A DNA stretch of 64,000 nucleotides from Cytophagaceae bacterium ABcell3 (GCA_030913385.1 CP133159.1:766584-830583); one strand, 5' to 3'; numbered from the stretch's first letter, positions 8,798 to 17,801 are shown. The notes: generated by a model not told the origin, from the sequence alone. A program made the numbers and translations.

Positions 8798-9268
8798 TTA
8801 TTTCTTTTTCTTCTTCTTTTTTAATAATTCTTCTGCTTTATCTAGAGACAAACAGCATATATTTCCATAAGACTCGTCTCCTCTTTCATATAATTGATAA
8901 ACATTAACAAAGTTGTAGTAAGCAATAATTGCTTTTGGATTATTCTTTGCCGCTATCAAGATATTATATGATGAAGTTCGAAGGTCTTCCCGGATGATAT
9001 CATCTACATAACGCTTTAATTCTTCATCCGAAACAATCGTTTCTTTATCAAGTTTTTCTCTAAACGCTTTCCTTCTTGCTTTGGAATTTTTCGGATCGAT
9101 CAGATTTCGTACAATCCCTTTTTTAAGTGCTGCATAATCCTCCTGAGATTTGGTAGGAAACGCCATCAATGAATTTCCTTTTTCATCGGTAGGGTATAAC
9201 CAAAGATTCCCTTTTAAAGATTTTTTGATTTTTCTTGGTAACCGAAATCGTTTCATAATACTTTCCAT
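8798..9268 (-). CDS. Hypothetical basic protein, downstream of AlbA_2 gene
   Basis: A 156-residue protein, not recognised. It is rich in Lys/Arg near the start (MKRFRLPRKIKKSLKG) and ends in a run of seven lysines encoded by an A/T-rich repeat. It overlaps the end of the upstream AlbA_2-domain gene by 16 nt, so it belongs to the same operon and probably the same cassette. An internal ATG 12 nt downstream (MKRF) is an alternative start. Confidence 0.6.
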   Translation of the reverse strand: MESIMKRFRLPRKIKKSLKGNLWLYPTDEKGNSLMAFPTKSQEDYAALKKGIVRNLIDPKNSKARRKAFREKLDKETIVSDEELKRYVDDIIREDLRTSSYNILIAAKNNPKAIIAYYNFVNVYQLYERGDESYGNICCLSLDKAEELLKKKKKKK

Positions 9269-10464
9269 TTTCCCCTTGTTCCACCAATGCGTTCAATTTT
9301 TGCTTCTTCTTTCAGTTTATCCAGATGGTATTTAACTCCATCTTCGGTTATATCACCCAATGCTTCCGCCAGCTTCTTTCTGCTCATAGACGGATGTTGT
9401 CTGAGTAGTTCAATAATTTTCTCCGAAATGATTTGGGTAGTCATTTGGGTAGTGTTTTGGGTAGTCAATTGGGTAGTTCTATCTTTGGGTTTCAACGGAA
9501 TGATCGTCTTGAAAATGTCATCTTCAATAAATTCCGGTTTTGTTCCCGGAGTATAAATGCCACAATATTTGAAGGTATTCCGAACGCCTGAACCCAGTTC
9601 GTCTACCCGGCCAGTTTCTTTGAAGAACTTGGCGATCACTGGATTTTTAGGATAAGGTGAAAAGTTGGCCGGATCAATCACTCCACCATCATGGGGACGA
9701 TTCCAGTTTTCAGCTAATACCCGGTCTTTTTCAATAATGAGTTTGGCCGGAAAAGCATTGGCAAATTCCCGGTGGACTAGCAGATTTCCGACTACTTCAC
9801 GGAAAATGCGGTCGCGGAGGCTGATGCGTTGTTCACCTTCCTGATAAAATTTGTCCGGTAAATGTTTCCGCACAAAAACCATGAGCCGATCGTAGCTTTC
9901 TATAAGGTTGGTACGAATATCATCCCGGTCATCATAGCGATCTACATTTTCTACCCGGAGAATAGCATCCGTTTTATGGTGAGGCAATACGCTCTGTATG
10001 ACTTCATCTTTTCCGAGCAGCAATACGGCTGCCAGTGTATAACCGTCTTTTCCGGTTTGATGGTCGTGCTTGAACAGTCCGGCTGAACGTAGTAGTTCTT
10101 CATCTGTCATGTCCTACCAGGGATGGTCTGACCGTTCGTTTTTGGCCAATGTGCGGACACAACTGAACAATTCCTGTTTAAAATCGGAAAGTTTCAGGTA
10201 AGGATAAATCCGGCTTTCAGAATAGGTGGCTTGTTTTCGCAGGTACAGTTGGGTGACTTGTTCGGTTTGCCGAGTAATGTCAAAATCCCCGTCCTCATTC
10301 CGGTCGAATATCTTTCCGTTGGTGCTGTATACCTGTGAGCTTTCCGGTACATATACATAAATCACTTTCTTGTCTTCAAAGTCGACCACCTGCGTTGACA
10401 GGTAAAACGGGCTCACACGTAAAAGTTGGGGAGTTTTGGTTTGATTTGTTAATTTTAAGGCAAG

Positions 10465-10851
10465 ATGAAAGAAAACATTATTGCCCCTTTTTTGCCGGAA
10501 GGCATACTAGATTTTTTTGAAATAGAAGCTGTAATAGAGCTATGTGACCTGAACAGCAAAAGATCCTTTTATAAAATCAACCTCATTGAGCAGAACCGGC
10601 TATTAGGAAAACATAATCCTGAAGAGTACGAGTCTAAAGGTTTTTATGAACCTAAAATTGTGCAAGATTTCCCTATAAGGGGAAAAGCCGTTTATCTTGA
10701 ATTTAAGCGACGAAGGTGGAGGCATAAAACATGCAAGAACAAAATAGTTTACAATGACTATTCATTTGTAGCTGAAGGCTCTAAAATCACTCAAGAGCTT
10801 TCAGATTTTTTAAAAGGTACAGGTCGAGACCCGCGAAGATACCATTGGTAA
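10465..10851 (+). CDS. ISAon1-type transposase, N-terminal ORF
   Basis: A 128-residue protein like the separate N-terminal region ORF of ISAon1-family elements (LPEGILDFFEIEAVIE, then FKRRRWRHKTCKNKIVY, probably zinc/DNA binding). It ends in frame 1 while the second ORF reads on in another frame (EDTIGNIGSYYEVKGDLL), overlapping at GATTTTTTAAAAGG, a plausible slippery stretch for programmed frameshifting. The fusion is inference. Confidence 0.8.
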   Translation: MKENIIAPFLPEGILDFFEIEAVIELCDLNSKRSFYKINLIEQNRLLGKHNPEEYESKGFYEPKIVQDFPIRGKAVYLEFKRRRWRHKTCKNKIVYNDYSFVAEGSKITQELSDFLKGTGRDPRRYHW

Positions 10852-10882
10852 CATTGGCAGCTATTATGAGGTCAAAGGGGAT

Positions 10883-11803
10883 TTGTTGAGGAGGCACTAT
10901 AAGAAGAAAAGCAGTGGGTTTAAGCAGTGGGAACAAAAAGAGCATGCAGAAGACTATTTGGTCTTTCCGGACAATATCGGAGAGCATCTCAGTATAGACG
11001 AAGTTGCACTGTCAAAAGGAGAGTTGTACACTTTTATTACCAATAAAAACGGGAGAGGCAAAAGAGGCTCTTTGGTAGCTTCTGTAAAAGGCACATTGTC
11101 GGCAAATATCATACAAGTTCTGGAGAAAATCCCTCTGGAACAAAGGAATAAAGTAAAGGAAGTAACCCTTGACATGGCAAAAAACATGGAGTCATCCGCA
11201 AGAACATGTTTCCCCATGGCAAATTTGGTTACAGACCGCTTTCATGTAGTAAGGCTGGCCCTGGAGGCTCTACAACATATAAGGGTCAATCAAAGATGGG
11301 TTGAACTAGATATGGAAAACAAGGCTATCGAAGCTGCCAAAAAGAATGGCGTTAGGTATAAAGCACCCTTATTGCCCAATGGGGACACCCCAAAGCAACT
11401 TTTGGCCCGCTGCAGGTATGTCTTTGCCAAAAAGAAAGCTGATTGGACTCAAAGCCAAGAGCAGAGAGCCAACATAGCTTTTGAAAATTATCCAGACCTC
11501 AAAAAAGCTTATGACCATGTTCTTGAGTTTAGGCTAATATATGAAAGCAACACAAAAATTTCCGCTGAAAAAAAGTTTAATGAATGGATCAATAAAACTC
11601 ATGAGATGGAAATTAAAGAATTTTTAACGGTAGCAAATACAGTAAGCAACCATATGAGCAATATTCTAAACTTCTTTGACAATAGATCTACCAATGCAAA
11701 TGCGGAATCTTTTAATTCAAAAATAAAGCTCTTCAGGGCAAACTTAAGAGGCGTTGTAGATACCAGGTTTTTCTTGTTCAGGCTCTCTAAGCTTTTTGCT
11801 TAA
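10883..11803 (+). CDS. ISAon1-type transposase, catalytic ORF
   Basis: A 306-residue DDE transposase of the ISL3/ISAon1 type: SIDEVALSKGELYT holds the first Asp, VTLDMAKNM and LVTDRFHVVRLA the second region, and NANAESFNSKIK the catalytic Glu region. The TTG start given is not natural; the open frame extends upstream into the first ORF, supporting frameshift expression. Confidence 0.88.
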   Translation: MLRRHYKKKSSGFKQWEQKEHAEDYLVFPDNIGEHLSIDEVALSKGELYTFITNKNGRGKRGSLVASVKGTLSANIIQVLEKIPLEQRNKVKEVTLDMAKNMESSARTCFPMANLVTDRFHVVRLALEALQHIRVNQRWVELDMENKAIEAAKKNGVRYKAPLLPNGDTPKQLLARCRYVFAKKKADWTQSQEQRANIAFENYPDLKKAYDHVLEFRLIYESNTKISAEKKFNEWINKTHEMEIKEFLTVANTVSNHMSNILNFFDNRSTNANAESFNSKIKLFRANLRGVVDTRFFLFRLSKLFA

Positions 11804-12085
11804 ATCCCCAGAAAAATACGGTGACCCGTAAAACGGTGGACTCAGCTTTTGCGGATTGTTGGCATTGGTAATAATGTTATTGACAATGTCCTGAACACAA
11901 TCTTCTATCACACCCTCAACTGTTCCATCATTCTTCACGCCCAGCAGTAAATACCCGCCTCTGCGATTGAGAAAGGCACAGATAGATTCAAAGGCATCTT
12001 TGTTCAGTTCAAATTGAGAGGTTTTGAACTCGATTTCAATGCCCTCGCCTTTTTGCAATATTTCTTTGAACTTTTCGGGGGTCAT

Positions 12086-12304
12086 TTATAATGATGGTTT
12101 GTCATTGCCTGAAACAAGAAGATCACAAATATCTACTTCTAAGATTTCAGCAATTTTTTTCAATTCTTTTAAATGAGGTTGAGATTTATTGATACACCAA
12201 TTAGAAATGGTATGTTCATTTTTGTTTAGCCGGGTAGCCAACTCTTTTTGACTTACACCTTTTCGTACCAAAACCTCTTTGATCTTGTTGATTCGTTCGT
12301 TCAT
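12086..12304 (-). CDS. XRE-family HTH regulator
   Basis: A 72-residue Cro/CI-type helix-turn-helix protein: VSQKELATRLNKNEHTISNWCINKSQPHLKELKKIAEIL. Its stop is followed immediately by the ATG of the AlbA_2 gene, so they form an operon, and it probably autoregulates it. Confidence 0.85.
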   Translation of the reverse strand: MNERINKIKEVLVRKGVSQKELATRLNKNEHTISNWCINKSQPHLKELKKIAEILEVDICDLLVSGNDKPSL

Positions 12305-12451
12305 ACCGATAAAGGTATAAAATGCAATATTTTTTTACACTAATGAAACTCATTTTATCATAAATGGAAGTTAAATATGATAATCAACATTACATTAATG
12401 TAATTTTATTTTGCGCTTGTATTGTTCGTTCAAATTTAAATTTTTGAAATT

Positions 12452-12652
12452 GTGAGCAGAAGATACACGAAAGATGATTTTGAACAAATTGTATACACAC
12501 AATTAGAAAATCTTAACGCTATGCACGATTTGTTAAGCATCATGAAGCATCAAAATGAGTTACTGAACAGTGCCAATAAAAAGTTGAAGGATGAAATATC
12601 GGAATTTAAGGAGAAACAAGTTCGGTATCCGATCAAAAAGAGAACTTCATAG
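12452..12652 (+). CDS. Small coiled-coil hypothetical protein
   Basis: A 66-residue ORF starting GTG, with a helical, coiled-coil-like pattern (LENLNAMHDLLSIMKHQNELLNSANKKLKDEISEFKEK). Not recognised; it could be the N-terminal stub of a transposase. It is one of few plus-strand ORFs in the array, which lowers confidence. Confidence 0.35.
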   Translation: MSRRYTKDDFEQIVYTQLENLNAMHDLLSIMKHQNELLNSANKKLKDEISEFKEKQVRYPIKKRTS

Positions 12653-12666
12653 CCATGACAAGCAAT

Positions 12667-12894
12667 TTATTCAGTCCATATTTCACATCCATAATATGGA
12701 ATGCCCTGAGTGCGAAGCGGAAGTACTATCTGTTGATCTTCTGGTAACTGATTATGATTCTGTTCTATTACCTGGACCATGAAAAATAGTTGTCCAATCA
12801 TTGTGACAATATAAATTGTTTCGTTTTGAAAGTTACCTTCATAAACAACTTGTCTTAAACGTAGTTGGTTTACATTTAGTAATGGTTGCCACAT
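12667..12894 (-). CDS. Hypothetical cassette protein
   Basis: A 75-residue ORF on the cassette strand with Q-rich C-terminal half (VIEQNHNQLPEDQQIVLPL). It begins 41 nt left of an attC-like site, the position expected for a cassette gene. No family recognised. Confidence 0.4.
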   Translation of the reverse strand: MWQPLLNVNQLRLRQVVYEGNFQNETIYIVTMIGQLFFMVQVIEQNHNQLPEDQQIVLPLRTQGIPYYGCEIWTE

Positions 12895-12934
12895 AATTTA
12901 CATTTTTAAAGTTAGATTGGTTTTACTAGCATGA

Positions 12935-13061
12935 CGCACAACGTTTGGGCTATGATCTGTGGCCGATTTAAAATAGCTTCAATATCCGCCCGAGATAAAG
13001 ATAGTGAAAAGCAGAAAAGTTTCCGTTACCTACACACCGGCCATAGATTATAGCCTCGTGT
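12935..13061 (-). other. attC-like site with mini-intron at R'
   Basis: R'' GCACAAC; arms GGGCTATGATCTGTGGCCG and CGGCCATAGATTATAGCC pair over most of their length. The 3' arm ends CTCGTGT, then the mini-intron; the right exon resumes TACTC, so the uninterrupted core is GTTACTC. Confidence 0.82.
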
Positions 13062-13353
13062 GTGCGCCCGGTATGGGCATCTGGTATCTAAGGTACCATA
13101 TTATTCCAGAGGGCGTAATGCCTGTCCCGAATACTTTCTGGATCTCCGCCAGCTGGCGGACAAGTTGGTGAAGCCTGTTAGCAAGTGGTCCCGATAGCTA
13201 TCGGGATGGCTTACCGTTAGAGGACAGAGCGTAAAGAAAATCTCCGGTGGAGATTTTTAGCGATGAGCCGGCTTGTAGGGTGGGCGAGACGCTCTTATAT
13301 CATCTGAGGCGCACTCTGTCAGTTATTCTGGCTGGCAGAGCCGTCTACACGAT
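13062..13353 (+). mobile_element. ORF-less mini group II intron, copy 2
   Basis: GTGCGCCCGGTATGGGCATC at the left and CCGTCTACACGAT at the right. Structure equals copy 1 and is nearly identical to copy 3, including two palindromes (CCCGAATACTTTCTGG and CCCGATAGCTATCGGG) and the 60-bp hairpin element. Confidence 0.8.
13219..13284 (+). repeat. 60-bp hairpin element in mini-intron 2
   Basis: AGAGCGTAAAGAAAATCTCC, loop, GGAGATTTTTAGCGA, then GAGCCGGCTTGTAGGG. It replaces the intron ORF region. Confidence 0.75.
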
Positions 13354-13372
13354 TACTCAACGTTCACTTCTT

Positions 13373-13696
13373 TTACTCCACAAATGTTTCGCTTATAGCT
13401 TTTTTACATTTTGCAATTTCTCCGGTAGAAAGCATTCCTAAATTTTTTATAATTCTTAATTTGTCAATTGTCCTGATTTGGTCAATTACAACCCATCCTT
13501 CCTGATTATTATGATTCACTTTAATTCTGGTAGGATAACTATGGCTTTTAGTAGTCATAGGAGCTATAACAACTGTTCTTAAATAATCATTTAATTCATC
13601 TGGTGAAATTATTACGCAAGGCCTGGTTTTCTGAATTTCGCTGCCGATGGTGGGGTCAAGATTGACCAGAACAATTGAATATTGCTTCATTTCCAT
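13373..13696 (-). CDS. MazF/PemK-family toxin
   Basis: A 107-residue endoribonuclease-type toxin with the PemK/MazF pattern: YSIVLVNLDPTIGSEIQKTRPCVIISPDELN, then VVIAPMTTKSHSYPTRI and GWVVIDQIRTIDKLRI. MazF toxins cleave specific mRNA sites. It overlaps its antitoxin gene by 10 nt. The pair fills one cassette between two attC-like sites. Confidence 0.93.
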   Translation of the reverse strand: MEMKQYSIVLVNLDPTIGSEIQKTRPCVIISPDELNDYLRTVVIAPMTTKSHSYPTRIKVNHNNQEGWVVIDQIRTIDKLRIIKNLGMLSTGEIAKCKKAISETFVE

Positions 13697-13938
13697 TCAT
13701 CAAAATTTTCATCATCAAATACATCATCTATAATCAATTTGTCCTCACCCCTTTCGGCCATTTTTTTAAAGGCATCCCTCCATCCTTTTCTTGGTTCATC
13801 GATAGGCCTTAAAATAATCTGATTTTCTTCAAGGATTAATTCAACATTGTCCTTGATGTTATATCTATCGAGGATTGCCTTACTGAGCCTAAGTCCTTTT
13901 GAATTCCCAATTTTGATAATTTGTGTTTTCATAGCCAT
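13687..13938 (-). CDS. MazE-family antitoxin (AbrB-like)
   Basis: An 83-residue protein with the SpoVT/AbrB swapped-hairpin N-terminus (TQIIKIGNSKGLRLSKAIL) and an acidic C-terminal tail (DDVFDDENFDEW) that would wrap the toxin. It precedes and overlaps the MazF gene. Confidence 0.9.
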   Translation of the reverse strand: MAMKTQIIKIGNSKGLRLSKAILDRYNIKDNVELILEENQIILRPIDEPRKGWRDAFKKMAERGEDKLIIDDVFDDENFDEWK

Positions 13939-14015
13939 AGTAATTACAAAGTTATTACTTTAACGCAAATATCAAAGAAAAAGTTTTTATTAGGGAGAAT
14001 GCTTTTTTTGAATGT

Positions 14016-14141
14016 TGGGTAACGGTGAGTGTAGCCGATGCTGGGGATTTTAAAGCAGTTTCCTATCCACCGGCAGAAAAGAAGGATAGAGAGAAAACGT
14101 TTGACTTACAAGCCTCAGTCCCAGTATTGGCTACACATTGT
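14016..14141 (-). other. attC-like site with mini-intron at R'
   Basis: Opens GGGTAACGGTGAG; arms GTGTAGCCGATGCTGGGG and CCCAGTATTGGCTACAC. The 3' end reads CACATTGT directly before the intron; group IIC-attC introns are described as inserting at TTGT/T. Confidence 0.87.
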
Positions 14142-14431
14142 GTGCGCCCGGTATGGGCATCTGGTATCGAAGATACCAGATGCCCATACCGGGCGTAATG
14201 CCTGTCCCGAATACTTTCTGGATCTCCGCCAGCTGGCGGACAAGTTGGTGAAGCCTGTTAGCAAGTGGTCCCGATAGCTATCGGGATGGCTTACCGTTAG
14301 AGGACAGAGCGTAAAGAAAATCTCCGGTGGAGATTTTTAGCGACGTGTCGGCTTGTAGGGTGGGCGAGACGCTCTTATATCATCTGAGGCGCACTCTGTC
14401 AGTTTTTAGCTGGCAGAGCCGTCTACACGAT
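14142..14431 (+). mobile_element. ORF-less mini group II intron, copy 3
   Basis: Same ends and architecture as copy 2. Peculiarity: the 5' segment is a perfect palindrome, GCCCGGTATGGGCATCTGG paired with its complement around GAA, whereas the other copies have a diverged right half. The 60-bp element follows at 14299-14364. Confidence 0.8.
14299..14364 (+). repeat. 60-bp hairpin element in mini-intron 3
   Basis: Same as in mini-intron 2 except GACGTGTCGG in place of GATGAGCCGG. Confidence 0.72.
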
Positions 14432-14516
14432 TGGCAGCTGGTGTTTTTGTTCATCGACCTTGCAACTAATGTCTGCCATATTATTTATGACGCAATTGAC
14501 GCAATTATGACGCAAT

Positions 14517-15601
14517 TCAATTTAGCGTGTAAAATGCTCCTGCTCCCTTTTGCCCACTTGGTTTTATCAGCTGTTTATCAATCAATTCTTTTAAGTCTCT
14601 TGTTGCCGTTTCTCTTGAAATCTCATTCAAAGCCTGATAATCGCTGTTGGTGATTTTCCCTTTTTCTTTCGTGTACAGCACTGCTTTTACTTGTCGCTCG
14701 TTTAGGTCAAGCGATTGCAGGTGTTTTTCATTGTAAATATCTTTTCTGAACTCTACCCAAAAACCTGAACTCTTGAAAAAGAATAAGGGTGAAGGAAGTC
14801 CATATTTAAAGCACTGTTCTGTCATTTTAGCAATGCCACGTCCCCAGGGTTCAATATATCCACTTCGAAAAAGTGCATTTGCAATGTCAGGATTAAATGG
14901 CTTTGAAGAGTGCTTGTCCAAAAGTGTTTCAACTGTCCAATTTTCAGGAAGTTGTCCTTCATTCCAAATCATTATTTTATCTTTGTAAACACTGATTTGA
15001 ATAGGAGTCCCGCCTGAATAGTCCTTATGAGCAACAGCATTGAGTAATGCTTCTCTGATTGCATCTTTGGGGTATTCAAAGGTTTCCAAACGGTGAATAC
15101 CTTCATAGCTTATCAATGCTTTGATGTATTTTGTAAAAAGCAATTCAGTTTTCTTCTCAATCTGTTCTAAAAGATTTCCATGAATTTCATCTTGAAACCT
15201 CAAATCGCTGTCAGATTCAAAATAGCCAATTTTAATGTATGCCCCGTAAAGAATTTTTCCGGGTTAGAATGAAATAGCAGAACTGCCGCACGTTTAAGAA
15301 ATTTATCCTCTTTAAGCTGAAGATTATCAATTAGGTGGTCGTTGCTGTCAGATAGAGTTTCTTCATCAATTCTTTGGCTTCTTAAAGCTCGTTTGCGAAA
15401 AAAATCAAATGTCTCTTGTTTGAGGTCCTTTGTTGAAATATTCGGCACTGGAACTCCATCCCATCTTTTACCTTTCTTTTGCAACAAAAATTTGTCAAGC
15501 GCAGCACCTTTTAATTCCTGTTTAGTGCTTCCGCTTCGGTAATGATTTTGACCGGGAAGATTGGATCCGAAAACGGGAGGGGGAGCTTTTGCCCGTACCA
15601 T
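14517..15601 (-). pseudogene. AlbA_2/HATPase_c_4 (RecG-like regulator) gene, 5' end lost
   Basis: C-terminal part of an AlbA_2-type ATP-binding regulator: FEYPKDAIREALLNAVAHKDYSGG, MIWNEGQLPENW and PWGRGIAKMTEQC are the GHKL-like ATPase motifs, then a winged-helix end (REtaTRDLKELI). The N-terminal AlbA_2 domain is gone, replaced by the left edge of an IS91 copy. A frameshift lies at a G4 tract near 15230: with one more G the protein reads FTGAYIKIGYFESDSDLRFQ without break. So this cassette gene is inactive. Confidence 0.82.
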
Positions 15602-16745
15602 ATTTCCATGTGGTGTTCACCTTGCCAGATGCACTGAACGGTTTGGCAATGGGCAAGCCCAAGGAAGTGTATGACACACTGTTTGAGGCCGCCTGGGAAA
15701 CAGTGGCCACTTTTGCCTCAGACCCTCAACACCTGGGGGCAAAGGCAGGTATGGTTTCGATCCTCCATACATGGGGGCAGACCTTGTCCCTGCACCCCCA
15801 CCTGCACTGTATCGTCCCGGGGGGCGGGCTTACAAAACAGGGAAAGTGGAAAGCGGCAAAAGGAAAAAAGAAGTCAGGAAAACGCAAGGCCAAATACCTT
15901 TTTTCCGGTAAAGGCCATGAGCAAGGTGTTTAGGGCAAAATATGTCGAGAAGCTGAAACAAAAGATTCCGGACTTAAATAAAGCCCTAACAAACTCTCTT
16001 TTTGAAAAAGATTGGGTCATATATGCCAAACGTCCATTTGGGCATCCCAAAGCTGTCCTGGAATACCTCGGAAGGTACACCCACAAGATCGCCATAAGCA
16101 ATCACCGCATCAGGGAAGTAGGAAAGGACACCGTCACGTTCGGGTATAAGGATTACCGGCAAGGCGCCAAAAAGCTTGAGATGGAACTTGATGCCATGGA
16201 GTTTATACGAAGGTTCTCTATGCATGTCCTGCCAAGAGGCTTTATGCGCATCAGGCATTATGGCATTTTGAGCAGCTCCTCCAAAAAGACAAGCATTCCG
16301 GAGATATTAGGACAACTGGAAAAAGGTATCACCAAAGCCAAGGAGGTACGAACCCTGGAAACCTACAACCCAAAAGTTTGCCCTTGTTGCAAAGAAGAAG
16401 CGTTGATCCCGATTGGTGTCATAAACAAAAGAGGCCCTCCTGTCTGGAAAAAGTCCCTGGACTATATAACCAATTAAAAACACAGCCACATTGGTGGCAA
16501 TGGGAAAGGTATGCCTATACGGCAACAAAAACAGCTTTAAAAGGTCAAAAAATCGAAAATTGAGGCGGTAGATTTAACTTATAAACCCAAAACTGCGAAA
16601 TCATAATTTGCAAAAAGCTGCATTGGCCCTCAATTCTAACCTACAGAAAACCCCAACCCAGAACAGCAATCCCCATAGCGTTACACCCGGTTTCGTACAA
16701 CACTGGCTTCATTGTGGGCATTACATACCCAACGAAGCCTTAGTT
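15556..16745 (+). mobile_element. IS91-family element, copy 1, 5'-truncated
   Basis: From GGGAAGATTGGATCC onward it is nearly identical to the second copy at 28739-29930, including about 260 bp after the transposase, and the two diverge exactly after TTAGTTGTT. The 5' part of the transposase is missing and the left edge cuts a cassette gene, as in one-ended or deletion-associated IS91 events. Confidence 0.85.
15589..16477 (+). pseudogene. IS91 transposase (Y2-type), truncated and frameshifted
   Basis: Retains LHPHLHCIVPGGG (HUH motif), YLGRYTHKIAISNHRI with the catalytic-type Tyr region, HVLPRGFMRIRHYG and a C-terminal CPCC. The N-terminal zinc finger is lost. The frame breaks at CTTTTTTCC, the same place as in the other copy: skipping one T joins KYLF to PVKAMSKVFRAK. 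Confidence 0.85.
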
Positions 16746-16752
16746 GTTATAC
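16696..16752. other. Short attC-like hairpin at the IS91 right end
   Basis: AACACTGGCTTCATTGTGGG pairs with CCCAACGAAGCC-TTAGTTGTT around a 9-nt loop, giving CAAC...GTTGTT ends. The last GTT is also the core of GTTATAC, the boundary of the next cassette. The same hairpin borders the other IS91 copy. Confidence 0.6.
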
Positions 16753-17625
16753 GGCGTTACTATTTTCTAATTCAACTGATTTTAAAATTCTTCCGTCATT
16801 AAGCTTCCATTCAGTCAATCCATTTGCGCTTCTACCCATTACTATTGCTGCAGCTGCCGACGGGCTAGTAAATAAATAATCCTTACTAAAAAACAATCTT
16901 CCATTGTTTTCTTTTATGATCCCATCATTGATTAAGCTCTCTCTTAAATTCCCCCAGTTCTTAGGGAAAGAGTTAGTGATAGTATTAGCAATTTCAGAAT
17001 CTTTTAAAACAACAAATCCTTCATTAGTTCTTTGTCCTTTAGCATTTGCACCTCTTGCTGCTTCAATCAAAAATGTATTATTTTTTTGTTCTTCAATTGT
17101 TTGATTTACTTTTCTGATTTCTTCAAAAATCTTATACCCTAAAGTATTAACTAACAACCTAATATTTTCAATAAACTCCTCCATTTCAGCTTGATCGGAC
17201 TCTGAAATATTAGGTCTTGTGGGAACATTGGTATTATCTAAATCATATCTGCTTACATCCAATGCAATTTCATACAATCTGCTTTCCAGATATTTTATAT
17301 GTGCTTTATTTAAATTCTCATCTTTACTCACAAAAACAATTGCATCATTCCAGAAATCTTTTGAAGATAAATGTTGAATTAGTCTTTTGTAAATACACTC
17401 AGCTTCCCCTATATATGCTAAATCTTTGTTTTCAGATTTATCAGACCTTCCAAAAAGTATATATATTCCTGTAAACTCTAATTCTGGCCTATCAATTGAG
17501 TCCTTGATTTTTTTTCGAGGTATCCTAAAAGCCTTTCCAGTCCAATTTGACAACTCACATGTCATTCTACCATTGGGCTCTCCATCAATAAGGAATATTT
17601 TGATAGTTTTACCGAATTTTTTCAT
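16747..17625 (-). CDS. GIY-YIG nuclease with DUF4357 domain
   Basis: A 292-residue protein. Residues about 50-115 hold a GIY-YIG nuclease core: GIYILFG, then LAYIGEAECIYKRLIQH, and a Glu in KYLESRLYE. The C-terminal 70 residues match DUF4357 (LFTSPSAAAAIVMGRSANGLTEWKL), a combination common in bacterial accessory genomes. The stop codon lies inside the cassette-boundary core GTTATAC, showing tight packing. Role may be defence or DNA repair; unknown. Confidence 0.85.
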   Translation of the reverse strand: MKKFGKTIKIFLIDGEPNGRMTCELSNWTGKAFRIPRKKIKDSIDRPELEFTGIYILFGRSDKSENKDLAYIGEAECIYKRLIQHLSSKDFWNDAIVFVSKDENLNKAHIKYLESRLYEIALDVSRYDLDNTNVPTRPNISESDQAEMEEFIENIRLLVNTLGYKIFEEIRKVNQTIEEQKNNTFLIEAARGANAKGQRTNEGFVVLKDSEIANTITNSFPKNWGNLRESLINDGIIKENNGRLFFSKDYLFTSPSAAAAIVMGRSANGLTEWKLNDGRILKSVELENSNAV

Positions 17626-17660
17626 TGAATTTATTTAGATCGTACTAATATATCTAATGC

Positions 17661-17792
17661 CGTATAACGTTTATATATACCTTCGTAGGGGGATTTTAAA
17701 GCAGTTCCATGTCCACCGGCAGAAAAGAAAGATAAAGAGAAAACGCCTGACTTACAAGCTTCAGCCCCAGTATTGGTTACATAGTGTTAGGT
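17661..17792 (-). other. attC-like site, chimeric arms
   Basis: R'' TATAAC, R' GTTAGGT. The 5' arm (TATATACCTTCGTAGGGGG) resembles that of the site at 31083, while the 3' arm (CCCCAGTATTGGTTACAT) resembles those at 14016 and 36335, so pairing is poorer than usual. Confidence 0.78.
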
Positions 17793-17801
17793 GCCCGTAC
17801 T

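Larger units (their letters stand above)
10410..11827 (+). mobile_element. ISAon1-type (ISL3-related) insertion sequence
   Basis: Both ends are defined by an 8-bp target duplication, GTAAAACG, at 10402-10409 and 11828-11835, and by imperfect inverted repeats (GGCTCACACGT on the left, GGGTCACCGTA read inward from the right). It carries two ORFs in different frames and interrupts the AlbA_2 gene. An 8-bp duplication is the norm for the ISL3 family. Confidence 0.88.
9253..12085 (-). pseudogene. AlbA_2-domain ATPase/transcription regulator, broken by IS and a stop
   Basis: Three pieces form one gene of the AlbA_2/HATPase_c_4 group. The N-terminal piece has the AlbA_2 core (IEIEFKTSQFEL, GGYLLLGVKNDG) and ends at ...KLSPPF. 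A 1418-bp ISAon1-type element with 8-bp duplication follows. The middle piece continues in frame (YLSTQVVDFEDKK) to DHPW. An in-frame TAG (10114-10116) then precedes DMTDEELLRSAGLF. The C-terminal piece has the HATPase-like REVVGNLLVHREFANAF and a winged-helix end. A threonine-rich TTQLTTQNTTQMTTQ linker precedes the helix-turn-helix. Such proteins often act in defence or regulation; this copy should be inactive unless the pieces complement. Confidence 0.85.

Noticed and set aside
10114-10116. Amber codon recoding (pyrrolysine or read-through)
   Set aside because: The gene is also split by an IS, no conserved context or pyl genes are visible; a nonsense mutation is simpler.
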